DNA from: Theobroma cacao
Taxonomy: Eukaryota > Streptophyta > Magnoliopsida > Malvales > Malvaceae
Direction of reading: 5' to 3'
Assembly (NCBI RefSeq): GCF_000208745.1
Contig: NC_030856.1
Location: 8,631,367-8,695,366, forward strand
Length of the DNA: 64,000 nucleotides
The notes beneath the pieces are model-generated. The model was not told the origin of the DNA, did not search any database, and saw nothing but the letters and a program-made list of their open reading frames with translations. Both the position numbers and the translations under genes were made by a program. The first letter of the stretch is position 1; each line of letters starts with the position of its first letter. Below are positions 37,529 to 49,782 of this stretch, in pieces.

Positions 37529-39004
37529 TCAAGATATTCTTACAACAACCTTGTTCTTCTTGCCTGCGGATAAAAGAAGAACTTTCCCATCCACAATGTC
37601 TTCAGCCTCTATTCTTTTAATTTCATTATCCACCCTATTGTTGTTCAAGTAGAGGCCTCCTTGCTTCAATAGACGACGGGCAGCAGATTTGCTCTCAAAC
37701 AAGCCAGAACAAACTGAAAGATCAACAATCGAAAGATTCACCACTTGATTGTAAGGCAAGGTGCAAGAAGGAACATCCTCAGCAATCCCTTCAATAGTTT
37801 TCCAATCCAATTTTGTTTCTGATCCAGGCCTCAATGCTTCAGTGGCCTTAAGAGCCTCAATCAAACCATCTTCACCATGAACAAAACGTGTAATTTCCTC
37901 AGCAAGCCTCTGCTGGGCTGTATTGGGCACATACCCCGGTCCTGTCATTCCACTCTCCAATTCATTTATCTCTTCCATACTCAGGAAAGTAAGAATTTTG
38001 AGAAACCTCACCACATCAGCATCTGGAACAGAGAAGAAATACTGGTAAAATTTATATGGAGACAACATAGATGGTGAAAGCCAAATTGCACCATCTTCCG
38101 ATTTCCCAAACTTGGTGCCATCACTCTTCAACAAAAGAGGGAATGTCAACCCATAAGCTCCTTCAGCTTGTAAAATTTTCCTTATCAACTCAGTCCCAGC
38201 AGTGATATTACCCCACTGATCACTACCACCAATTTGTACACTAACACTTTCATTCTTAAAAAGGCATAAAAAGTCATAACCTTGCAACAACTGATAAGTA
38301 AACTCAGTATAGCTCATTCCTTGTTCTGATTCCAACCTCTTCTTAACACTTTCCTTACTCATCATGCTCCCCACCCTCGCATATCGACCAACTTGTTTAA
38401 GAAAATCAAGCAACCTAACCTCTTTCCACCAATCATAATTATTTAAAATCACAAAGTTTGAATTTTCTTGAGAACCCAAATTTGCATTTTTACTCAGAAT
38501 CTTATTTATAGTATCCATAATCCCAACAATGTTTTTTTCCAATGATTTCAAATCAAGTTCAGGTCTTTCTTGGCTTTTTCCAGAAGGGTCACCAATTCTA
38601 CCAGTAGCACCACCAATCAAGGCAACTGCTTTATGGCCACATCTTTGGAACCAAGAAAGTACAATGAGCCCCAATAGGTTTCCCAAATGTAAGCTCTCAG
38701 CAGTTGGGTCAAAACCACAGTAAACCTTAAGAGGACCAGCAGTTTGGTCTGAACAAGCCAACCTGAGATTTTCATTGGTTACGGATTCAAGCAATCCTCT
38801 TTGTTCAAGAATTTTAATAACATTTGGGGGACTACCCAGTTTAGATTTCGGTTCAAGAGTTGGCTGAGGAGTGTTTAGGCTGCAGCTTATCGAAGAAAAG
38901 CTTAGATTCTTTAAGGGTCTTTTAGAAGAAGGAATAAACTTGGTGGTAGTAAAGGGAAGGATGAGTTTCCCATGGTGGAAGCAAAGGAAAGTCCTTGAAG
39001 CCAT
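37529..39004 (-). CDS. EMB2768: Organellar tyrosyl-tRNA synthetase
   Basis: Intronless 491-aa protein that charges tRNA-Tyr with tyrosine in chloroplasts and/or mitochondria. It is the bacterial type (class Ic in structure-based schemes), not the cytosolic type. The first 50 or so residues are Ser/Thr/Lys-rich and poor in acidic residues, as in an organelle transit peptide. The Rossmann fold carries the HIGH-type motif H106-L-G-N, the G-S-D-Q-W-G-N block at 260-266 that contacts tyrosine, and the KMSKS-type loop K298-F-G-K-S302. The C-terminal 70 residues form an S4 RNA-binding domain (A-R-R-L-L-K-Q-G-G-L-Y-L-N near 442-454). Length is normal for the family. The symbol is that of the Arabidopsis organellar enzyme, recalled from memory, where loss is embryo-lethal. 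It is the one conserved housekeeping gene in this repeat-rich window and has no visible lesion. Confidence 0.95.
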   Translation of the reverse strand: MASRTFLCFHHGKLILPFTTTKFIPSSKRPLKNLSFSSISCSLNTPQPTLEPKSKLGSPPNVIKILEQRGLLESVTNENLRLACSDQTAGPLKVYCGFDPTAESLHLGNLLGLIVLSWFQRCGHKAVALIGGATGRIGDPSGKSQERPELDLKSLEKNIVGIMDTINKILSKNANLGSQENSNFVILNNYDWWKEVRLLDFLKQVGRYARVGSMMSKESVKKRLESEQGMSYTEFTYQLLQGYDFLCLFKNESVSVQIGGSDQWGNITAGTELIRKILQAEGAYGLTFPLLLKSDGTKFGKSEDGAIWLSPSMLSPYKFYQYFFSVPDADVVRFLKILTFLSMEEINELESGMTGPGYVPNTAQQRLAEEITRFVHGEDGLIEALKATEALRPGSETKLDWKTIEGIAEDVPSCTLPYNQVVNLSIVDLSVCSGLFESKSAARRLLKQGGLYLNNNRVDNEIKRIEAEDIVDGKVLLLSAGKKNKVVVRIS

Positions 39005-39643
39005 AAACTCTGTTCTGTTTCAAGGTAATAAAAGAAAAAAGTTTGAAGCTTTAAGTGATAAACAGTGCCATTCTTTGAATATGAAATAACAACTATGAAG
39101 AAAACTGAGCAAGGCTGACCTGAGTGGCTGTGGCTTTCCTCGATGAGTCTCAAAGCAGCGAGAAGAAATATGGGATGTGGAAGAGAAGGATAAGCCGGCT
39201 GGGTTTGGAAGAGAAGGAGGAGAAACGAACTTGCGTACACATACAACTTAAGCTAATAACTTTGGGCTGAGTGTCTTAGACGTCTAAAAGTTTACTGGCC
39301 CATTTATAAGCATTTGGTTTTAAATGCCTCAAAGCCCAAATTTGAAGGCTAATTATAAAAATATTTTCAAGGCAAGATAATAAAAATTGTCTCACTACTT
39401 TATTTCTATTACACAAAAATTCCACCTTCATATTCTTTTTTCTTTTTTTATCAAGCATTCTTTTTTAGTTTATTTTATTTATATTTTTAGTTACATCAAT
39501 AATTATGCATATATATATTATAATGCTTTAAAAAGCTCTTGAACCATTCTAGAATATTCAAAAAAAATTTCTCTTTTATTACATTCAATCAAGTATTTAC
39601 ATTTTTATGTTGAGTCAAATAGCTCTTTATGGACTAACTGCTA
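39005..39643. other. Upstream region of the tyrosyl-tRNA synthetase gene
   Basis: Holds the promoter and 5' leader of the minus-strand synthetase gene. No other gene was recognised, and no firm TATA element could be assigned. Confidence 0.45.
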
Positions 39644-41041
39644 AGGGTGAGCATTCAGTTAAATTAGTTAATTTGGTTAAGAAATACCATTAATTGAAAT
39701 TAACCAACCTTCCTATAAACATTAACCCAATCGAACCAATTTAACGACTTTAATCGACTTTAGATTAACCAGCTTTAGTTGGTTAAATCAGTTTTAATCG
39801 AATTTTTTTAACTTTTTCCTATTTTTAATTTATTTAATAATATACTAATAATGTACTTTATGTTACCACAAATTACACTATTACTTATAATTTTACTAAT
39901 ACACTAATATAGTATAATTAATATATAACCTTTTACTAATTAGTATATTAATAAGTATACTACATAGTATACTTGTTATACTATATATTGATTAATTAGT
40001 GTATTAATAAGTATACTATGTATAGTGTATTAAAATATATATTATATAATGTGTAATTGTAAATAATGTATACTGTATCAATATTTACTATATGCAATTA
40101 ATATATAATTATGTAGTATATTTGTATATTGTATTAATATATATTATATATAGTGTATAACTGTATACTAAGACAATGTATAGTGTATTAATATATTATT
40201 ATATATAGTTAATATATACTTGTATAGTATATAAGTATATTAAGAAGTCATATAATATATATACTATATAATAGTATATTGTTAATAAGTATACTGTATA
40301 ATATACATAGTATATTGTTATATATTATAATATAATAACATTAACTCATTAAGTCATTAATATATCAAAACAAGTTATTATATTTAATTACTAATGTAAG
40401 TTATGCTATAGTACTATAGTTTATTAATTACTTATAAAAAGTAAATTACTATTCTATAGTCTATATGGACTATATATTGGATATTAATAAGTATGCAATA
40501 TAGAGTTTGATGTATTATTAACTTAATATAAAAATAAGTTAACTTAATAAGTTACATTAATATATTAATATATTAATAACTAAATTTAGGGTATAGTTTT
40601 TATTATATTTTGTATTATGTTTAATTTTAAATAACTGTTTGTCTATTATATTTATATCAACAATATTAATGTCTAAATTAAGTGTATTTTAATTTTAATT
40701 TTTTGATGCTTGATGATTAAATCTAAGTCATTTATTCATACATAAATATAAAAAAAAACGTGAGAGTGAATATATGTAAAAAAAGCCCACTTGATGATAA
40801 TATCTATTCCTTCATATATATATATATGCATAGGAAACTGAATGAGTGCATATATGAATAAAAGCCATTAAAATTATTAATTTCAAAATTAATTATTTTG
40901 CTTAACCAATTTAAAAAAATTTTAACTGAATCAAATTGATTCAACCGACTTAATCAAACTTTTGAACCAATTTAACCAAATCAATCAAATTAATCGAATT
41001 CATCGATTAATTCCATTTTGACCGAATTTTGCTCACACCTA
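39644..41041. mobile_element. AT-rich TIR element candidate, 1.4 kb
   Basis: The left end reads AGGGTGAGCATTCAGTTAA and the right end, reverse-complemented, AGGTGTGAGCAAAATTCGG. The termini are thus inverted repeats of the AGGGTGAGCA type that are common in plant DNA transposons and MITEs. Both arms go on to repeat TTGGTTAA / TTAACCAA motifs in inverted orientation. The interior is almost pure A/T with no coding potential. No clear target duplication was found, so family and exact ends are uncertain. Confidence 0.5.
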
Positions 41042-41730
41042 TTATTGACATTGTACATGTTAAAAGAGTAGTTTTGATGGTGGCTTGTAGGGTTGGTAAA
41101 CTCATTACTTTCAGTTGAATTTGTATTACTTCTATAATTTCAAAAAAAAAAAAGATGTCATGTGTCATTAGACGTTATTCGAGTTGAGTATTTTTTTCTT
41201 TTTTGTTTTTTTGCTCAAACAAAATGATTGTTATTAACAACTACAAAAGCAAAAGCTTCACGGTTCAAATCTTTGAACTGGAACGAAGGTTCAGAAGTTC
41301 GCCTGGGAGTACCAAATAAGCTGTGTCCAGTGGAAAAAACCAGCCACTGGAATGAGGAAGGGAACACTCTCTCCCTCAAGCAAAATGTACACAACCAGCA
41401 TCCAACTCGATGCATTGGTCAACTTAGACAAGGAAAACAAGTAAGCTTAAGCATGCAATGATGTCTGCCACTAAGCTGTAGAAGGAAGTTTGCAGAGACA
41501 ATAAACAAGATTTCATGTAAAATTTAACTAGAGGTACCAAGTCTTTAAGGACAATCTGAGTTCTAACTCATAGCACATAAGGGTTGATTTAACAATTATT
41601 ACCCTTCCTACGAAGGAAGGAGAAGGAAAGGAATAGCACAAATTTTGGTACAAACATGTTTAAATGCAAACGAACAACAACAAATTAAAGAGTACTATAA
41701 AATTCCTATGCACTTGTTGGATTTACAAGT
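41042..41730. other. 3' flank of SOT-1
   Basis: Downstream region of the minus-strand SOT-1. The stretch from about 41570 (AGCACATAAGGGTTGATTT) is also found downstream of SOT-2 near 53430, showing that the duplication included the 3' flank. No separate gene is supported. Confidence 0.5.
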
Positions 41731-42189
41731 TTATGCTTTTTTATCCAACAAATCAAACTTTAGGCCGGAATCGCCATACCTTTCTTCCGAAAGTTGTTTC
41801 ATGCGATCAGCCATTTCTTGGCTTATGAAATTCACCCAATCTCCCACCTTACCATTCCTAAAAAATGCTGAATTCTTAAGCCGCCCAACAGGCCTTTCTC
41901 CAGACACGTTCACTTCCAAAGACTTCAAGGTTTCAAAGCTACACAGCTTTGATATTTCTTCAACAACTCCTTGTCTAATTTCCTCCTCCGAGAAAGGGTA
42001 GCCCAAGAAATCAGCCAGCGTCTTCAAGTTGGAAGCAATATCCTCCTTCAAATCTTCATATTTCAAAAATAAGACTTTTTCAGGATGCTCCAAACTCATC
42101 TTCCAATACCCTAAAACATGTTCCCAAAATGGACCAAAGGCATGAGTTCCTTTACAAAACCTGTCAAAAGCTTCCTCCATTGAAAATAT

Positions 42190-42645
42190 TGTTAGGATAG
42201 TTTTGAATTGTGATTTAATTAGGATTGTTTATTTCTAATTAAATTAGTTATACCTTATAAATAGTCTTTAAATTTAGTTAGATTAGAATAACAATTTCTA
42301 ATTCTATTAGGATAAGATTCCTAATTATATTAGGATAAAGTTATTGTATTTGATACTATAAAAAGACCCTATGGGTTAAAGAATAATAATCACCTAGATT
42401 TAGAGAGAGTGATTTAGGTGTACGTGGGATAAGGGTTATGAGTTTGAGACTGTTCTTGTAATCTCCTGATTTTCTCTTAGTGGATTTTTCTCTGTTGTTG
42501 TGCCCGTGGACGTAGGTCATCAAAAGACCGAACCACGCAAATTCTTGTGTTCTTGTGGGTGGGCTTGATTTCTTTCTTTCTTTATTCTTTTGATTGGGTT
42601 AGATCTTGGGCACTTCTTTAGAGACAATTCCGCAATTTCCCAACA
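42190..42645 (+). repeat. 5' LTR of copia copy 2
   Basis: 456 bp, TGTTAGGATAG...TTTCCCAACA. Confidence 0.9.
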
Positions 42646-42691
42646 AACTGGTATCAGAGCTTCAAGGTCTTGGATCAATCTGAATCTCGCT

Positions 42692-45610
42692 ATGGCAACT
42701 TCGTCGACCAAGTATGAGATTGAAAAGTTTAATGGAAGAAACGATTTCAGCCTGTGGCGTGTTAAGATGCGCGCATTGCTAGTGCAACAAGGACTGTTGA
42801 AGGCACTGAAGGGAAAAGAGCATCTTCCCTCGAATTTATCTGATGGTGAGAAAGATGACCTTATGGAAAAAGCACATAGTGCTATTCTCCTTGCTTTGTC
42901 TGATGAGGTGCTAAGAGAAGTCACGGATGAAGAATCTGCTGCTGCAGTGTGGTTTAAACTCGAAAGTATTTATATGACCAAGTCCCTGACGAATCGGCTT
43001 TATATGAAGCAACGATTGTATACTCTCAAGATGAGTGAAGGTACGTCCGTTAATACCCACATTGATGAATTTAATAGAGTTATTCTTGATTTAAAGAATA
43101 TCGATGTTAAAATTGAGGATGAGGACCTAGCCCTAATTCTTTTATGTTCTTTGCCTCCATCGTATGAAAATTTCGTGGATACTATGCTTTACGGCCGAGA
43201 CACTCTCACTTTCGAGGATGTAAGGGCATCTTTAAATTCCAAGGAATTAAAGAAGAAAGTTGGTGGTATTCGGAATGAAAATCAAGCAGAAGGTTTGGTT
43301 GTAAATAGAGGTAGAGGTAAAGAGAAAGGCTTAGACAGAAAAGGTAAATCTAGAGCAAAAGGGAAAACTTGCTGGAATTGTGGTCAGAAAGGGCATTTTC
43401 GTCAAGACTGTATCAAATTCAAGGATGATGAAAAGTTTAATAAGTCTGAGAATACTGCAAACGTGGTTGGAGATGACTTTGATACTTTTGAGGAAACTGA
43501 TAATGTTCTTGCAATTACTAATTGTAACCTGATGGATACATGGATCTTGGATTCGGCTTGTTGCTTTCATATATGTCCTAGGCGTGATTGGTTTACAACT
43601 TATCAATCTGTTAATATGGGCACTGTACAATTAGGAGATGATTTCTCTCTCTCAGTTGTTGGAATTGGCACAATTAGAATCAAGATGTTTGATGGTATGG
43701 TAAGAACACTTGAGGTAAAACATGTCCCTGACATGAAAAAGAATTTAATATCCTTGAGTTTGTTAGATAAGAAGGGCTACAAATATAGTGGCCAAGATGG
43801 TGTCTTGAATGTATCTAAAGGAGCCTTAACTATCATGAAGGGCAAGTTATCCGGTGACCTTTATTGTCTAGTGGGAAACACGGTCATTGAAACTGTTTCT
43901 GTGGTCTCATCTAATGATCCTGAAGATGATGTAACACGTTTATGGAATATGAGATTTGGTCATATGAGCGAGAGAGGGATTAGAAAACTAAGTAAGCATA
44001 GTTTGCTGTGTGGTCAAAAGAGTGGAAAGCTAGATTTCTGTGAGCAACATAGAGTGAAATTTAGCACTAAAACTCATCAAACCAGGGGTACAGTAAACTA
44101 CATCTATTTAGATTTGTGGGATCCTTCTCCGGTGGTATCAAAAGGTGGATCATTATACATGTGGATCTTTATTGATGATTTTTCAAGAAAGGTGTGGACG
44201 TATCTTCTAAAGGCTATGAGTGAAGTGTTAACCACCTTTTTGCATTGGAAGGTATTGATCGAGAAGCAGACTAAGAAAAGGATCGAGAGCTTTCGAACAA
44301 ACAAAGGTTTGAAATTTTGCAAAGGTGAGTTTGGTCTATTCTACAAGAATGAGAAAATCGTTAGACATCGCACTGTCGACAAAACACCATATCAAAACGA
44401 TATTGTAGAATTGATGAAGAAAACACTTTTGGAGAGAGCAAAATACGTGTTCTCAAATGTTGGCCTAACCAAAGTATTTTGGACAGAAGCTATCAACAAG
44501 GCTTGTTACTTGGTAAATCGGTCTCCATCAACTGCAATTGAATTTAAGACTCCCAAGGAAGTTTGGTCTGGTAAGCCTGCTGATTATTTTATATTGAGAG
44601 TATTTGGTTGTCCTGTTCATGTTCATGTGAGTGATGGTAAACTTGAGTTGAGGGCGACAGAGTGCATATTCCTAGGCTATGCATATGGGGTGAAGGGTTA
44701 TTGGTTGTGGTGTACTGATTGTAAGTTCCCCAAGTTTATGGTGAGTCGGGATGTTACCTTTGACAAGTCTGCATTACTTTGTGGGATAAAGTCTAGAATT
44801 GCAAACACATCAGACCAAGAAGTTGGCAAGCAGGTGGAGCTTGAAATCAATGCTCTTGTGACAGTGCGAGATGATAGTGAAATCCAGAAAGAATTGCAAG
44901 AGGTACAAGAATTGGTATCTCAACGAAGCATTACTTGTATTGATGGTGATTTTGATTCTTATGTTTTATTTGTGGAAGTAGAGATTGAAGAGCCTTACTT
45001 TTATCATGAGAAAATTATATATGTCGAGTCTTCTAAGAAGATTGAGTCTCTACACTGGGATCAAACATGGGAGCTTGTGAAAACACCTAAAGTTACTATT
45101 GAAGTTGGCTTAGTGTGTGAAGGAGGTGCAAACATTAGTCGTAATGTGGTTGGCTTCTCCAAATCAGATTTTGCTGGTGATCTAGATAGTAGAAGATCTC
45201 AAACGGGGTATGTGTTCACTCTCTCAGGATCTGCAATCAGTTGGAAAGCAGTTCTTCAATCAACCTTTGCTTTGTCTACAACTGAAGCTGAATATATGGC
45301 TGTGACCGAGGCAGTGAAGGAGGCTTTGTGGCTTAAAGGCTTGGTTAGTGATCTTGGTTTTGAACAAACACAAACAGTTGTGTTTTGTGATAGTCAAAGT
45401 GCTATACATTTGACTAAAAATCAGATGTTTCATGAGAGAACCAAACACATCCAAGTCAAGTGTAACTTCGTTCGAGAGATTATTTCTAAAGGTGAGATTG
45501 TAGTAAAGAAAATAGCTACAGATGAAAATCCGGCAGATATGCTAACTAAGTCGGTTTCTGGGATAAAGTTCAAGCATTGCTTGGACTTGATCTGTGTTCG
45601 TAGTGCTTGA
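42692..45610 (+). CDS. Gag-pol of copia copy 2, RT-less, 972 aa
   Basis: The same length and architecture as the product at 25031-27949, with six amino-acid differences seen: residue 13 Phe for Cys, 34 Gly for Glu, 109 Leu for Phe, 138 Ile for Asn, 453 His for Arg, and Cys for Gly at 968. It shares every lesion with copy 1: D-S-A-C in protease, Asn537 in place of the integrase Asp, loss of zinc-finger residues, and absence of reverse transcriptase between the T-W-E-L-V-K block and RNase H. Zinc knuckle and RNase H residues are intact. It is not competent for autonomous retrotransposition. Confidence 0.9.
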   Translation: MATSSTKYEIEKFNGRNDFSLWRVKMRALLVQQGLLKALKGKEHLPSNLSDGEKDDLMEKAHSAILLALSDEVLREVTDEESAAAVWFKLESIYMTKSLTNRLYMKQRLYTLKMSEGTSVNTHIDEFNRVILDLKNIDVKIEDEDLALILLCSLPPSYENFVDTMLYGRDTLTFEDVRASLNSKELKKKVGGIRNENQAEGLVVNRGRGKEKGLDRKGKSRAKGKTCWNCGQKGHFRQDCIKFKDDEKFNKSENTANVVGDDFDTFEETDNVLAITNCNLMDTWILDSACCFHICPRRDWFTTYQSVNMGTVQLGDDFSLSVVGIGTIRIKMFDGMVRTLEVKHVPDMKKNLISLSLLDKKGYKYSGQDGVLNVSKGALTIMKGKLSGDLYCLVGNTVIETVSVVSSNDPEDDVTRLWNMRFGHMSERGIRKLSKHSLLCGQKSGKLDFCEQHRVKFSTKTHQTRGTVNYIYLDLWDPSPVVSKGGSLYMWIFIDDFSRKVWTYLLKAMSEVLTTFLHWKVLIEKQTKKRIESFRTNKGLKFCKGEFGLFYKNEKIVRHRTVDKTPYQNDIVELMKKTLLERAKYVFSNVGLTKVFWTEAINKACYLVNRSPSTAIEFKTPKEVWSGKPADYFILRVFGCPVHVHVSDGKLELRATECIFLGYAYGVKGYWLWCTDCKFPKFMVSRDVTFDKSALLCGIKSRIANTSDQEVGKQVELEINALVTVRDDSEIQKELQEVQELVSQRSITCIDGDFDSYVLFVEVEIEEPYFYHEKIIYVESSKKIESLHWDQTWELVKTPKVTIEVGLVCEGGANISRNVVGFSKSDFAGDLDSRRSQTGYVFTLSGSAISWKAVLQSTFALSTTEAEYMAVTEAVKEALWLKGLVSDLGFEQTQTVVFCDSQSAIHLTKNQMFHERTKHIQVKCNFVREIISKGEIVVKKIATDENPADMLTKSVSGIKFKHCLDLICVRSA

Positions 45611-45684
45611 GGCCCTTTAGAGCATTAGTGGTGTCGGCAGAGAATGGTTCGTAAGGTGGCTAATTCAAGCCTAAGGTGGAGATT

Positions 45685-46141
45685 TGTTAGGATAGTCTTG
45701 AATTGTGATTTTATTAGGATTGTTTAATTCTAATTAAATTAGTATACCTTATAAAATAGTTTTTAAATCTAGTTAGATTAGAATAACAATTCCTAATTCT
45801 ATTAGGATAAGATTCCTAATTAAATTAGGATAAGGTTATTGTATTTGATACTATAAAAGGACTCTATGGGTTAAAGAATAATATCACCTAGATGTAGAGA
45901 GAGTGATTTTAAGTGTACGTGGGATAAGGGTTATGAGTTTGAGACTGTTCTTGTAATCTCCTGATTTTTCTCTTAGTGAATTTTTCTCTTTTGTTGTGCC
46001 CGTGGACGTAGGTCATAAAAAGACCGAACCACGTAAATTCCTGTGTTCTTGTGGGTGTGCTTGATTTCTTTCTTTCTTTATTCTATTGATTGGGTTAGAT
46101 CTTGGGCAATTCTTTAGAGACAATTCCGCAATTTCCCAACA
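45685..46141 (+). repeat. 3' LTR of copia copy 2
   Basis: 457 bp, preceded by AAGGTGGAGATT. It ends directly at the interrupted SOT-1 codons. Confidence 0.9.
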
Positions 46142-46700
46142 AAAAAGGTTTGAAATCTTCATTTCGGGGAAAATTATTCACAACATAGAGCCAATCCGAG
46201 ATGAATTGGTCGAGAGGGTTCCTGCAAAGATAAACAATGCGACAATTGGATTTTAGGATGGAACCAGGCAATGTACCATAGGGTGTGTGAGTTGCAAAAA
46301 TTCTTGGGCTAGGAAAATTTCCATTTTCAAGATCAGGAGTTTGGTTTTTCGAGTAAATGCTGACCTCAATGAAAGGCACAAGGTCATGGGGGTTTGTTGT
46401 GAGCAAAGGGCTTTGCGTGTGTGGGAATTGCTTGCGGTTCACAATGGAGAAGATGAGAGCCTTCAACCATGTGGTGCCTGATTTGGGCGTAGTGATTAAA
46501 AAGATATCAGTATCATGCGCTTTGAAGTGGCTTTGAAATGAAATGATTGCCTTGGCCGCAACCAAAGGGTACCAAAAGCCTTGGTATTGGTAGAGAGTAT
46601 AGCCAACCCAGTTTTTCTCTTGTGGAAGTGTTTGAACCAATTCTTCCATTAGCTTGTCTCCTTCGGAGGAAATGTTTTTGGATGCAGTTTTATCATCCAT

Positions 46701-47864
46701 AAGAGCAAGCAAATTGAATGAATGTTTGCTGAGAAGAAAGATAGGGAGACCGGTACATGTGTTAATGATACTACAATTATGAAATATACAAAAGCTGTCA
46801 AATGATGCATAACCTCTTGTATTTCATTTTCTTTCTTTCTATGTCCCACTTACAATCTTCAATAATTTTAGTAGGTAAAATAACCTATTCAACCATAACT
46901 TTCATACTTTCGTCAAATAAATTTGCAAAAAAAACATATTCGTTCAAAGTAAACTCAATAAGACTCTTAATTTAATTTTAATAATCATATTTCTCTCTCA
47001 ACTTTGCACTGTTCTCTCCTTTAATTCAATCTTACCAAAAATGGTGTTTCTTTTGTGGAGCCATGAACATCCACTAATTTCACAAACAAACCTAATTTTT
47101 TCTAAACCAAACACAGAAAAAAATAAAGGCTTTTCAAGAAATACATTTTCCTTTGCAGGTAACCTTTGAATCAAACCCCAAAAGTCCAAATTACAATATG
47201 TGCAGCAGATGAACCCGATATAGGTGAGTGGTCACTGATCAGCCAGCCTGTATGACAATCAAATGAGGGAACTTGAATGTAGGGGTGTACTAATGGGACA
47301 ACTCTGAGCCATGCATTCTGAGATGGAAAGTGAAAGCACGAGTACCTAGCGTGACTAAATAGTCTTGCTTTGGACCATGAATCTACCTTGATAAATGCTT
47401 ACCATAACACAGTCCACAGGTCAAGTTATCGTCCCAAACTCGTGGTTCGCCCTTATTCACGTCGGATTTGATTGGATTATTTATTAATAAAATAATATAT
47501 TTTAATTTAATTTAATTAAAATTATATAAAAATATTAATTTTTTATTTTAATGAAAAATTAATATGTAAATGAGCAGGTTGAAGAAGAAATTTAATTAAT
47601 TACAATAATTAAGAAATAATTTATTTATATTTATTATCATTGCTATATGTATTTAGTATCAATAAATTTGTCAATCTTATAATAATCAAAATTTTAAAAT
47701 ATAAAAAAGTAAGTAAAGTATTAAATCGCCCCTAGAATTTTTGAAGATTTTTATCTATTATATATATTTTTAATGTCTCTCTTGATAACTTTATTATATA
47801 GAGTTATTTTAACATATTTTGAGGGTTTAAATAGATAGATCTTTGAGATTTTGGGTTTGGATTG
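46701..47864. other. Upstream flank of SOT-1
   Basis: Probable promoter region of the minus-strand SOT-1. The part at about 47250-47350 (AAATGAGGGAACTTGAATGT and following) is a diverged copy of sequence also found at 52620-52700 and 58360-58440. No gene was recognised. Confidence 0.5.
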
Positions 47865-49411
47865 TAACATTTTTTGTGTTTTTCTAGTTTAAGTTTGATT
47901 AGCTAATTTAAGTTATTTTAGTTTAATTTTATGTTATTTTATTTTAAATTACTTTAAGAATAGTTATTGCTAATTTCTCTTATTGCTTTTATAGGAAATT
48001 TGATGAAAATCAATACAAGTATGGTGCTGGCTTCATTCGTATTTATTTCGGTATTTTGACCATATCTCTTTCTACAAAACTCCAAATGAGGTGATTCTTG
48101 GAACGCTAGAATAAGTCGGAGCACTGCAACAGTACGCATGGACTGAATATGATGCAGTATTTGGAGCATATCTTTCAATCCAAAAGTCCAATTGACATGA
48201 TTCTTAATCCATTGGAAAGTTAAAAGATAGAGTTACAACTGTTATGCTTACCACTTTTTTCAATTCGAAGCAGATTAGGGTAAAAATCACGTTCGAAATT
48301 GATAAACCGCTACAGCACTGGGAGAACAAGGCTGCAGCGCTGGTGAAAGGACGCCCACCATACAATTTTCCCGAGAGCCCAGCGCTGCAGCACTATTGTA
48401 GCAAAAAAAAACCAACGCCACGACGCTGGGCAATTTTTCAAAAATAAAAATTTGACGAGATTTTGAAAATTAAGTTACTTGGAGCCTATTTAAGAGATCT
48501 TTTTTCAAGGTTTTAAGGGAAGGCAACAAGCAACTATTCTGGAGATTTAAAGTCAATAACAAAGTAAGAAAACAAGAGAATTGAAGGGAGAATCAAGATC
48601 ACAAAGTTTCAGTTATTAGTTTCCTCTCTTTACTTTCGTGTTTTTCTTATTTTCTTTGACTTGAATTAATGGTTAATTTTCTTTAGATGAAGTTTTTATT
48701 AGATATTATGATCTAAATTTATTTTTTTAAGACTGCAATTGAACTCATATGTAATCTAAACTTTTAATCTCTTTCTTGCTTATTTTTAATGGGATTTGAA
48801 TTGTTTGTTTCAATTTGGTTTTAATGTTTTTAATTGCTTGATCACTAATTAAATTGATTTAGGAACCTAAACAAATTTGGGAGACGGAGTTTAGTGTCGT
48901 CTAAAATTGAGATAGCATATAATCATATTAATTTATTTGCATATAGGAAAGGGATATACTTATAGGCCTTATGTAGCCAAATTAGAGCCTGAACTTAATG
49001 AGTCTGTTTTAACTTCAATTCACATAGGGATATAGTGTCTTTGTTAAAATAGATATTTTTATAAGATGAGTCGAGAGACCCTTATAAATAATTGGGGACT
49101 CTAGGTTAGTAATTTAACCCATTGAAATAAGTTAAGAAAGAGAGTTACGATTTAGATAAAGTGTGAGTGATATTGTATATTTTGATTTGATTTTTACCCA
49201 ACTATCTTGTCGCTTTGATTTCTATTTTTAGTATAAATTTTGGTTAATTAATTTAGTTATTTGAATTTGATTGTTTGGATAAGATTAAATTGTTCTAATT
49301 TTAGTACTTAGTAAAATTTTAGATCAATTCTCTGTGGGATCGATATTCAGCTTGCTTATATACTATCTATTCGATATGTATACTTATATAATAGAATTGT
49401 AACTAACATCC
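47865..49411 (+). mobile_element. Possible degenerate LTR retrotransposon end
   Basis: A 1.5-kb AT-rich, non-coding stretch starting TGTAACATTT and ending GTAACTAACA. It has a GC-rich patch near 48300-48430 and a CTCTGTGGGATCGATATTC block near 49330 that resembles the CTGTGGGATTCGA-type block near the 3' end of some plant gypsy LTRs. No TSD, primer-binding site or partner LTR was found. Boundaries and identity are weakly supported. Confidence 0.3.
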
Positions 49412-49782
49412 TTCCAAAATTTTTAAATTTTTTATATATTATATATTTTTTTCCTTTAATGACCCCTTCAAAATAATTTTTATTTAATAATTATTATAAA
49501 TAAAAAATAATAAAATCATCCTACAAACCCTACTAACCTTTATCTTAATTTAAGTTTCTACATACTTTTTTCTCTCTCTCTTCTCGTATCTTTTGTCCTT
49601 TTATGTTCCATGATTTTAGTCTTTAAAAATTAAATACTTATTATGTAATTCTCAAATATAAGTTATAATGTTACACTACTTATTGTTGCTTAAATCAATG
49701 TATCATTTTTTTATTAATCTTGATTATATAAGAGGAAATTATATTGAATATATATATTTATGTGCTTTACATTTTATATTTT
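49412..49782. other. AT-rich spacer
   Basis: Nothing recognisable beyond AT-rich sequence between two putative LTR remnants. Confidence 0.4.

Larger units (their letters stand above)
42190..46141 (+). mobile_element. 3.95-kb Ty1/copia element, copy 2, lacking RT, in SOT-1
   Basis: LTRs 42190-42645 and 45685-46141 have the same ends as copy 1. The primer-binding site TGGTATCAGAGC lies at 42649-42660, three bases after the LTR. The flanks (AATAT left, AAAAA right) are not a perfect duplication, although SOT-2 shows the undisrupted sequence. I count about 25 differences between the two LTRs, five of them indels. The interior is almost identical to copy 1. Confidence 0.92.
41731..46700 (-). pseudogene. 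SOT-1, cytosolic sulfotransferase split by a copia element
   Basis: Intronless plant cytosolic sulfotransferase, which would transfer sulfate from PAPS to a small hydroxylated metabolite. The N-terminal 186 codons (46700 down to about 46143) carry the PAPS loop TTPKSGTTW, the catalytic-His block ATHTPYG and the PAP-binding RNPLDQFISDW. The C-terminal part (42180-41731, 149 codons) carries the end motif FRNGKVGDW. The copia element at 42190-46141 sits between the codons for K-P-F and M-E-E-A, in opposite orientation to the gene. Without it the gene would encode about 336 aa, close to SOT-2 (335 aa). No other stop or frameshift was seen, so the insertion is the only evident cause of loss. MDDKT is taken as the start because it aligns with SOT-2. 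Confidence 0.9.

Noticed and set aside
41228..41461. Open frames on both strands at 41215-41461
   Set aside because: No domain, no splice context and no paralogue near SOT-2; most likely chance.
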